Origin: UBA2653 sp964572685
GTDB lineage: Bacteria > Pseudomonadota > Gammaproteobacteria > Legionellales > Legionellaceae
NCBI GenBank assembly: GCA_964572685.1
Contig: CAZNFJ010000071.1
Span: 1-5,276 of the forward strand
DNA: 5,276 nucleotides
Reading direction: 5' to 3'
The notes beneath the pieces were generated by a model. The model was not told where the DNA came from. It saw only the letters and a program-made list of their open reading frames with translations, and searched no databases. Position 1 is the stretch's first letter; every line of letters begins with the position of its first letter. The position numbers and the translations under genes are program-made. This document shows positions 1 to 4,893 of this stretch, one piece after another.

Positions 1-934
1 TAATAATTGGGATGAAAAACTGTGGCCGAACAACATACATTTTTCGGTAACGATGGGATACATCTACAATACCTGTATTGTAAAGCTCGCTATCAGGTTC
101 CAGGAGTGATACAAGGATTGCATATTCACAATTTTTTTCATTTCTATCTTTGTCGAGTTCTTTAAAAAAGTCTTCATTTTTCTTTTTAGTTGCTGTCTCG
201 TCACTCTCATTTTTCATTTCAAACATGATTGAAACTATTTCAGTACCTGACCCATCTAAATCTCGAAAAATATAGTCTCCCTTGCTTCCAGAACGAGAGT
301 CGTTATCTTTTTCAAAATATGCCATTGGAAATGCAGTGGCTCTAATGCGATTGAACTCAGTTTCACAATGTTGTTCAAGGGTTTCACCAATCATCTTAGT
401 TGACAAGCGGGCCTTCATGTCACGGATACGCTCGATTTCATCTTCACGATCCTTGATCTGTGTTTCATACTTTTCCTTGAGAGACTGCTCAACGAGCTGC
501 TTTTCAAGCTTACTTTTCATAAGGTCGTTTTTCAGCTCATCTCGCTCTTTTTCGATTTTACTTACCGCATTTGTCATTGCAAGTTTCTGAGTAATCTCTG
601 CTTGCTTTAGCTGATTTGAAAGTGAATCACGCTCTTTCTCTAAAGCATTTACAGCTTCAGTCACAGCGAGTTTTTGTTTGTCTTGACTTGCATCAAACTT
701 AGCCTTTAATTCTTTAATTTCAGCGTCCTTGGTTGCTGCAGCCTTTTCTAACTCACTAGTAACTTTAGTTATCGCAAGTTCAACTGCATTTGTTTTATCT
801 TTTTCTGCCAATTGGAGTCGTTCATTTAACTGACGCTCAAAATCTGTATCTCGAACCTGCTTTAAAATTTCTGCATACCCAGCCTCATCAATTTTGAATG
901 CTTTCGTACAGTGCGGGCATATGATGTCATGCAT
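1..934 (-). CDS. DUF2130-family coiled-coil protein, C-terminus cut by window edge
   Basis: 311 codons are visible, starting at ATG 934-932 and running off the left edge without a stop; family members are usually somewhat over 400 residues, so roughly a quarter is missing. Seen: an N-terminal CPHC (residues 6-9) that could be half of a zinc ribbon; a long charged coiled coil at about 30-175, with three related segments beginning LAIT (53), LAVT (89) and LAMT (118); then a globular part with GETLEQHCETEFNRIR (183-198), KGDYIFRD (218-225) and FEMKNE (238-243), followed by FFKELDKDRNEK. These blocks are typical of DUF2130 (PF09903), whose biochemical role is not established. Inference: D220 followed by E239-x-K241 fits a PD-(D/E)XK nuclease core, and the coiled-coil-plus-nuclease layout recalls RmuC. 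No signal peptide or membrane segment is visible, so it is probably cytoplasmic. It lies 24 bp after the zinc-finger/nuclease gene with its own strong ribosome binding site, so it is probably co-transcribed. The family call is fairly secure; the nuclease role is not. Confidence 0.85.
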   Translation of the reverse strand, partial: MHDIICPHCTKAFKIDEAGYAEILKQVRDTDFERQLNERLQLAEKDKTNAVELAITKVTSELEKAAATKDAEIKELKAKFDASQDKQKLAVTEAVNALEKERDSLSNQLKQAEITQKLAMTNAVSKIEKERDELKNDLMKSKLEKQLVEQSLKEKYETQIKDREDEIERIRDMKARLSTKMIGETLEQHCETEFNRIRATAFPMAYFEKDNDSRSGSKGDYIFRDLDGSGTEIVSIMFEMKNESDETATKKKNEDFFKELDKDRNEKNCEYAILVSLLEPDSELYNTGIVDVSHRYRKMYVVRPQFFIPII

Positions 935-943
935 AATAATTTA

Positions 944-950
944 TCCTTCT
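944..950 (-). promoter_or_regulatory. Ribosome binding site of the DUF2130 gene
   Basis: On the minus strand AGAAGGA lies 9 nt before the ATG at 934. It sits wholly inside the 24-bp gap after the TAA of the upstream gene. It supports the chosen start and independent initiation within a shared transcript. Confidence 0.75.
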
Positions 951-958
951 CAATTTCT

Positions 959-2857
959 TTAGTAACTATATTTCGAATTATCATTCTTACACTTTTTACA
1001 CCATCGATGTAAATTTTTCACCTTGTCTGGTGGAGCAAACCATTGATGTCCATTTTTGCATTCCCATAATAATTTAGTCCTAGCATTTATGTATTCAGTA
1101 GATAAGCATTTCCCGCCCCTTTGTGCAGCGAGTTCATGCATATTTTCTATCGTTAATTTAAAACTTCCACCACAATAGGGGCACCATGTACGAAACTTTA
1201 TTGAAGAGGGAACTGCCTCCCAAACATGACCAAAGCTACATTGCCATGTTAACTTGCTCTTATTATCTATATATTCATTTGATAAACAAAAACCGCCCTT
1301 ATTCCTGGCAAGTTCATGCATGTGATCAATATTTAATTTGATATTTCCTGAACAAATACTACACCAGCTTCCTCTTTTAATTGATAAAGGAACGGCTTCC
1401 CATTGATGTCCATTTTTGCATTCCCATAATAATTTAGTCCTAGCATTTATGTATTCAGTAGATAAGCAATTTCCACCTTTAAGTTTTGCAAGATCTTGCA
1501 TTTCACTAATAGTCAAAGTTTTTCTTCCAACACAGGCTGAACACCATGTTTTTTTTAAAGCAACTTGAGATAAACTTGCTGACCAGCGATGACCTAAATA
1601 ACATTCCCATTCCACAAGCTGATGCCTATAAAGAACATTTTCACTATGACAAACTCCTTGTTTTAATTTAGCAATATCATGAGCTTCCTGTGTGTAATTA
1701 TTGGAAGAATGATATTCGAGAGCTCCAAGGGATACAAAATCGTAAAGTGGTGGAATTGTAATACCTTTAGATATTAATACTCTTTTAATTATATCTTTCC
1801 ATTCCTCAGAATTACTTCTGGGATTAAACTCATTTATTTCTACTAATATAACTTTTTTTTCTTTACATATTTTACGTTTATGTTCATCTAACAATTGCCG
1901 CCTATCAAAACTTATAATTTTATCAGGATACCAATATGCAGTTTTATCAAAATGGTATTTCCCTTGATACTCAAAAGCCATTTGGAGTTCTTCGCAATAT
2001 CCATCCAATTCTAGTTTCTTTCCCTCATATACTAGCCATGAAGGTCTTGAGGAGGGAAATTTTTTGTTAAAAACTTTTTCAAAAAAACAACGAACTGCGC
2101 TTTCACCTTTTCGTTTGCTTTTATAGCAATGTGGGCACCATTTTTCATTTTTTATATCTCTTGGAGCCGCCTCCCATTGATGTCCTAAATGACATTCCCA
2201 GGTTAATTTACTATTAGTATTGACGTACTCATTTGACAAACAATCACCATTTCTTTTTTTTGCCAATTCTCGCATGGTCTCAATTGTTTCTTTTTTATTA
2301 CCAGCACAATCACCACACCAACTCTCTGCATTCAAAATTCTATCCGGCACAGCATCCCACTGATGGCCAAATTCGCACTCCCAAGTTAATTTTGTTTTGG
2401 AATTAACATAAATCGTTGATAAACACTTACCTCTTTTAGATATTGCAAATTCTTGCATTTGTTTTATTGTTAATTTTTGTCTTCGAGCACAAACAGGACA
2501 CCATATTTTTTTGTTTTTTGTGGAGTCGGGCACAGCATCCCACTGATGGCCAAATTCGCACTCCCAGGTTAATTTTGTTTTGGAATTAACATAAATCGTT
2601 GATAAACACTTACCATTTTTGTTCTTGGCCAATTGATTCATTTTATCAAGATTTAACTTTGCGCATCCCACACAATGATGGCACCAAGTTCCTAACTTTC
2701 TTACACTATAAAGAGAGGATTCCCATTGATGACCAAATTCACATTGCCATTTTAACTTTGCATCAACATTTAGGTACTCCGTGGATAAACATTTTCCATT
2801 TTTGCTTTTAGCAATTTCATGAGCATGATGTATCGTTAACTTTTTATTACTATTCAT
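959..2857 (-). CDS. Eight-unit zinc-finger protein with central PD-(D/E)XK-like nuclease domain
   Basis: 632 aa, ATG start. Eight units of about 60 residues share a helix (LTI..M.ELA), a GGKCLS.EY.N stretch, WEC..GH.W and WC..C. Putative zinc ligands (C-x3-H plus CxxC) are C39/H43/C59/C62, C100/H104/C120/C123, C161/H165/C181/C184, C222/H226/C241/C244, C419/H423/C439/C442, C480/H484/C499/C502, C540/H544/C559/C562 and C600/H604/C620/C623. This matches treble-clef or zinc-ribbon repeats of the DUF4379 (PF14311) type. An extra Cys in CLS occurs in every unit, except that unit 5 reads CHS. Residues 251-385 have no fingers and look like a Vsr/PD-(D/E)XK-type nuclease: GESAVRCFFE, ELDGYC with D285, AFEYQG with E296 and Q298, then DEHKRKICKEKKVILVEI. 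Inferred role: sequence-directed DNA binding and cleavage in the cytoplasm. No strong Shine-Dalgarno is seen before the ATG. It lies 125 bp after the 109-aa gene and 24 bp before DUF2130. A structural DNA-binding protein with an inactive nuclease fold is the main alternative. Repeats are certain, zinc binding likely, catalysis unproven. Confidence 0.85.
   Translation of the reverse strand: MNSNKKLTIHHAHEIAKSKNGKCLSTEYLNVDAKLKWQCEFGHQWESSLYSVRKLGTWCHHCVGCAKLNLDKMNQLAKNKNGKCLSTIYVNSKTKLTWECEFGHQWDAVPDSTKNKKIWCPVCARRQKLTIKQMQEFAISKRGKCLSTIYVNSKTKLTWECEFGHQWDAVPDRILNAESWCGDCAGNKKETIETMRELAKKRNGDCLSNEYVNTNSKLTWECHLGHQWEAAPRDIKNEKWCPHCYKSKRKGESAVRCFFEKVFNKKFPSSRPSWLVYEGKKLELDGYCEELQMAFEYQGKYHFDKTAYWYPDKIISFDRRQLLDEHKRKICKEKKVILVEINEFNPRSNSEEWKDIIKRVLISKGITIPPLYDFVSLGALEYHSSNNYTQEAHDIAKLKQGVCHSENVLYRHQLVEWECYLGHRWSASLSQVALKKTWCSACVGRKTLTISEMQDLAKLKGGNCLSTEYINARTKLLWECKNGHQWEAVPLSIKRGSWCSICSGNIKLNIDHMHELARNKGGFCLSNEYIDNKSKLTWQCSFGHVWEAVPSSIKFRTWCPYCGGSFKLTIENMHELAAQRGGKCLSTEYINARTKLLWECKNGHQWFAPPDKVKNLHRWCKKCKNDNSKYSY
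1040..1108. repeat. Intragenic 69-bp direct repeat, copy A (finger unit 8)
   Basis: This 69-bp segment is identical to 1400-1468, exactly 360 bp (120 codons) away. It encodes the CLSTEY-to-GHQW core of unit 8 (residues 584-606). Not even synonymous differences are present. Confidence 0.93.
1400..1468. repeat. Intragenic 69-bp direct repeat, copy B (finger unit 6)
   Basis: Identical to 1040-1108. It encodes the same core in unit 6 (residues 464-486). Unit 7, which lies between the copies, differs, so the copying skips one unit. Confidence 0.93.
2346..2431. repeat. Intragenic 86-bp direct repeat, copy A (finger unit 3)
   Basis: It matches 2529-2614 at 85 of 86 positions, at an offset of 183 bp (61 codons). 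The one mismatch is a at 2384 versus g at 2567, and it is synonymous. It covers the GKCLSTIYVN-to-DAVPD part of unit 3. Confidence 0.93.
2529..2614. repeat. Intragenic 86-bp direct repeat, copy B (finger unit 2)
   Basis: Partner of 2346-2431, encoding the same part of the adjacent unit 2. The one-unit offset is what unequal crossing-over or replication slippage between neighbouring units would leave. Confidence 0.93.
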
Positions 2858-2982
2858 ATTTTTACAACTTTAAGTTTGATAATTTGCCAAAATGCTTTTA
2901 ATAAGTATTTGTAAATTTTATATAAGAAATTACAAAGCCAAGATAAGGAATTTATCGCGCTGACTTTGTTAACTAAAGCAAA
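2858..2982. other. Intergenic gap between the 109-aa and zinc-finger genes
   Basis: 125 bp, very AT-rich, with no ORF of note. It holds an imperfect inverted repeat: TTTGTAA at 2908-2914 and TTACAAA at 2930-2936, with 15 nt between the arms. No good -35/-10 pair and no GC-rich terminator hairpin was found, so read-through from the upstream gene seems likeliest. A weak internal promoter cannot be excluded. Confidence 0.5.
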
Positions 2983-3312
2983 TCAATCCGGGAAATTCCA
3001 CGGATCAATACCTTGTTGTTGCAAAATATATGGTTCTTGATGATCAATTTTTGTTTGAATTTTATCAAGTTTCTTGACTAAATCATTGTATGCAATTTCC
3101 AAATTTTCGAGTCTCTCAGCTGTATCACTTGACATATCATTCTCACTGTTGTTTTTAATAATTATTGCGTTCATCGTATTCCAATCTTTATAGCCATTGA
3201 TAATGGCTATAGCTTGCAGGCAGGATGACAGTGAAATATCGGGAGATTTTTTGTTTAAAAAGGATTTAAGAATGTGCGCTTGTTTTTTAAAAACGTCTAT
3301 AGATAACACCAT
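2983..3312 (-). CDS. Small protein with Glyoxalase_8-like N-terminal module and coiled-coil tail
   Basis: 109 aa, ATG start with AGGA 4 nt upstream. The first half contains SLSSCLQAIAIINGYKDWNT (27-46). This resembles the 'LSHSQALE..A..HGFRDWNTLSA' motif of short modules annotated as Glyoxalase_8 (PF20066) or 'glyoxalase superfamily', common in plasmid and mobile-element proteins. No glyoxalase metal-binding pattern is visible, so enzymatic activity should not be assumed. Residues 60-92 are charged with heptad-like leucines and isoleucines (LENLEIAYNDLVKKLDKI) and probably form a coiled coil. The tail ends in GIDPWNFPD. No membrane segment is seen. It is the first gene after the strong promoter at 3469-3497, so it could be a regulator, adaptor or partner of the downstream zinc-finger/nuclease protein; this rests only on position. 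The gene is convincing, the family link moderate and the function unknown. Confidence 0.75.
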   Translation of the reverse strand: MVLSIDVFKKQAHILKSFLNKKSPDISLSSCLQAIAIINGYKDWNTMNAIIIKNNSENDMSSDTAERLENLEIAYNDLVKKLDKIQTKIDHQEPYILQQQGIDPWNFPD

Positions 3313-3462
3313 ATATTCCTCATCAGATAGGGTTGATTACCATTGTCTGCATTAAGGAATCCCTTTATGATTTAGAATAAAGTTACAACCAGAAAAAATT
3401 TACAGTAAGCTATTTACCATTTCCTAAAATGGAAGCAGACGGATCGGTTAGCTCAAACCATG
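3313..3462 (-). promoter_or_regulatory. Predicted 5' leader of the 109-aa operon
   Basis: The start of transcription is placed about 7 nt after the -10 box, giving a leader of about 150 nt. It contains a hairpin at 3417-3432 (CCATTT, loop TAGG, AAATGG), then a T-run further on (TTTTTT), and the small ORF at 3323-3352. No known riboswitch was recognised. The hairpin and T-run are too far apart for a classic terminator. Confidence 0.4.
3323..3352 (-). CDS. Possible 9-codon leader ORF upstream of the 109-aa gene
   Basis: ATG at 3352-3350, nine codons (MQTMVINPI) and a TGA that ends 10 nt before the ATG of the 109-aa gene. AAAGGGA lies 7 nt upstream, a better-spaced ribosome binding site than that of the 109-aa gene itself. 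The peptide shows no run of one amino acid typical of attenuation. It could couple translation to the next gene or be a chance ORF. Confidence 0.22.
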   Translation of the reverse strand: MQTMVINPI

Positions 3463-3468
3463 ACCGAA

Positions 3469-3497
3469 ATTATTTCACACAACCCAGAAACTGTCAA
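3469..3497 (-). promoter_or_regulatory. Strong sigma-70 promoter for the 109-aa / zinc-finger / DUF2130 operon
   Basis: On the minus strand: TTGACA (3497-3492, perfect -35), a 17-bp spacer, then AATAAT (3474-3469, five of six bases of the consensus -10). TGA immediately before the -10 makes an extended -10 (TGn). It points toward the 109-aa gene, with the predicted start of transcription near 3462. It is the best promoter match in the non-coding part of the window. Confidence 0.75.
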
Positions 3498-3516
3498 ATA
3501 AACACGCAACAATAAA

Positions 3517-3551
3517 AGTAATTTTTAAATCTACATTAATTAAAAATTACT
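3517..3551. repeat. 12-bp perfect inverted repeat upstream of the promoter
   Basis: AGTAATTTTTAA (3517-3528) is mirrored by TTAAAAATTACT (3540-3551) with an 11-nt loop. It lies about 20-54 bp upstream of the -35 box. It is made almost entirely of A and T. It could be an operator, an UP-like element or a weak terminator for the J-like gene (TTTATTG follows on the minus strand). Confidence 0.5.
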
Positions 3552-3601
3552 AAAAAAGTAAACCAAGAATATATTGATAAATTTCTCCTAAAATTGAAAT
3601 G

Positions 3602-3624
3602 TTAATATTTAACATTAATATTAA
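3602..3624. repeat. Short AT-only inverted repeat
   Basis: TTAATATT (3602-3609) and AATATTAA (3617-3624) flank 7 nt. In DNA this AT-rich such arms can arise by chance; no role is assigned. Confidence 0.3.
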
Positions 3625-3727
3625 GTCATTATTATATATTCTGTATGTTTTTTATAGAGTATTTTTGTATAGCAATTTGTACGCATTAAAACGTTCGTAT
3701 TTATTTCACAGAACTTCAATTACAACC

Positions 3728-4876
3728 CTAAAAATAAAATACATCTTCAATATCAAATTGAGTTTCTTTAGTCTTATTGATTTTTAGGGTATTAAGCCAT
3801 TGCTTCAAACTTTTTATTTCATTAAAAGCTTCTAAATCTTGGCGCAATAATTCCTTTTGATTTTCCAGTTCCACTCTATTCCTATTTAAAAAATACCTTG
3901 CCTGCTCTGGTTTGTCATAAAAAATGGGTATATTCAATTCCATGCTAATTTTTTGTTTAATGGTGAAAATCTCATCTTTGGTTTTCTGATATTTTTTTTG
4001 TAGCAAGCGATTGTAAACCTCAAGCTTTTCATTGGATAAGCCATCAAGCGTAGATTGATTGGCTTGCTCAATTTCAAATTGAAGCTCAAGCAATGATAAC
4101 AAGTCCTTATTTTTATAACTTATATTGGCACGTTGCATCAAATCACTTTTACGAATTTTTTCCTTTTCATCCATCTCTCTATCTGGATGAAGGACTTTGG
4201 TCAACTGACGAAATACTTCCTTGATCGATTGGGTTTCAGAAAGCTCTTGCTCAATTAGTTTTTTTTGTTTTGTTGTTATTTTTTCTTTTTTAGATTTTTT
4301 TTGCGATTTTGACTTTTTTTGTTCTTCCTTGTCTTTTAACGAATTGATAAACTCCCAAAAAGAACCCTCGGAATCAAAATCAAAATCCTCACCAAAATCG
4401 ATGCCAAACATATCTTCTATTTCAGATTTTAAATCACAGAGCTGTTCCTTTTTGACATCTTCTAAACTTGTTTGATTATAACGATTGTATATTTCTTCGG
4501 CTTCTTGACTATCATCAGCATCAATACAGATTCTCGCCAAAGTAGCTATTAAACTATAAAGCTTTTCACTTTGTCGTTTGCCCAAAGAAGCCGTATGGTA
4601 TTGCTTATCTAGAAGAATCAATGATTGCATGCGCAATTGATTAATTTCTTGTAATAAAGGAAGAATACTTTGAGCGAAATTTTCTCTTAATTTATCATGA
4701 GTTTCCGACCAACTCTTTATGCTCTTGATATTTTTTTGAACGCTCTTGGTGAGTCGATTAAATTTTTTTTGAGCAGGAGATAAGGTTTTTTCTTCCTGAT
4801 GCTTTGGACTCATAATAGTCATTAACTGATTCAATTTATTTCCCCTATAAAATTCTTTATTATCAAATTGTGACAC
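3728..4876 (-). CDS. J-domain-like (HPD-motif) coiled-coil protein
   Basis: 382 aa from a GTG at 4876-4874. Residues 217-270 read SIKEVFRQLTKVLHPDRE, then a charged loop and LMQRANISYKNKDLLSLLEL. The HPD at 230-232 between two helices is the DnaJ signature that stimulates DnaK-type ATPases. The J-like segment is internal rather than N-terminal, and no Gly/Phe region or CxxCxGxG zinc fingers follow, so this is a J-like protein and not DnaJ itself. Residues 31-110 look helical; an acidic patch (FGEDFDFDSE, 161-170) is followed by a Lys-rich linker (181-206); 280-360 is another coiled-coil stretch. No membrane segment is visible. It lies 17 bp after the helicase, so the two are probably co-transcribed and may act together. 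The GTG has no Shine-Dalgarno. A TTG at 4834-4832 (codon 15) has AGGGGA at ideal distance and may be the true start, giving 368 aa. The J-like segment is clear; client and DnaK partner are unknown. Confidence 0.85.
   Translation of the reverse strand: MSQFDNKEFYRGNKLNQLMTIMSPKHQEEKTLSPAQKKFNRLTKSVQKNIKSIKSWSETHDKLRENFAQSILPLLQEINQLRMQSLILLDKQYHTASLGKRQSEKLYSLIATLARICIDADDSQEAEEIYNRYNQTSLEDVKKEQLCDLKSEIEDMFGIDFGEDFDFDSEGSFWEFINSLKDKEEQKKSKSQKKSKKEKITTKQKKLIEQELSETQSIKEVFRQLTKVLHPDREMDEKEKIRKSDLMQRANISYKNKDLLSLLELQFEIEQANQSTLDGLSNEKLEVYNRLLQKKYQKTKDEIFTIKQKISMELNIPIFYDKPEQARYFLNRNRVELENQKELLRQDLEAFNEIKSLKQWLNTLKINKTKETQFDIEDVFYF
4841..4849 (-). promoter_or_regulatory. Ribosome binding site favouring a TTG start of the J-like gene
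   Basis: On the minus strand TATAGGGGA ends 6 nt before TTG 4834-4832. No comparable site precedes the GTG at 4876 or the ATG codons at residues 19 and 22. It therefore bears on which start is real. Confidence 0.5.
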
Positions 4877-4893
4877 TCAAAAATGAAAATGCA

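Larger units (their letters stand above)
3313..3727. other. Longest non-coding interval: promoter, leader and AT-rich inverted repeats
   Basis: 415 bp between the J-like gene and the 109-aa gene, with no convincing long ORF on either strand. From right to left it holds: an AT-rich stretch just after the J-like gene with no clear GC-rich terminator; an inverted repeat at 3602-3624; a 12-bp-arm inverted repeat at 3517-3551; the sigma-70-like promoter at 3469-3497; and a leader of about 150 nt containing a small hairpin and a possible 9-codon ORF. The stretch around 3431-3510 is visibly richer in G+C than its flanks. Confidence 0.8.

Noticed and set aside
282..590. Plus-strand ORF of 102 codons
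   Set aside because: It lies antisense to the DUF2130 coiled coil, whose frame carries conserved family motifs. The Ser/Phe-rich product is the usual shadow of a Lys/Glu-rich coiled coil.
1040..2614. Regularly spaced identical segments that might suggest a CRISPR or satellite array
   Set aside because: Spacing is a multiple of three, the frame stays open and the repeats encode zinc-finger units, so they are protein repeats.
3429..3515. Plus-strand ORF of 28 codons in a G+C-richer patch, possibly a remnant of a lost gene or insertion sequence
   Set aside because: No recognisable protein motif, no terminal repeats or target duplication seen, and the patch is better explained by the promoter and leader of the minus-strand operon.
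3547..3589. Minus-strand AGGAG followed by an ATT-start reading frame of about ten codons
   Set aside because: ATT starts are very rare, the product is tiny and hydrophobic, and the sequence is extremely AT-rich, so chance is likelier.
3599..3787. Plus-strand ORF of 62 codons
   Set aside because: It overlaps the end of the J-like gene on the other strand, lies in AT-rich DNA and has no convincing ribosome binding site or motif.
4221..4475. Plus-strand ORF of 84 codons, rich in Ser and Phe
   Set aside because: It is antisense to the Lys- and acid-rich linker of the J-like protein, with no ribosome binding site or recognisable motif.
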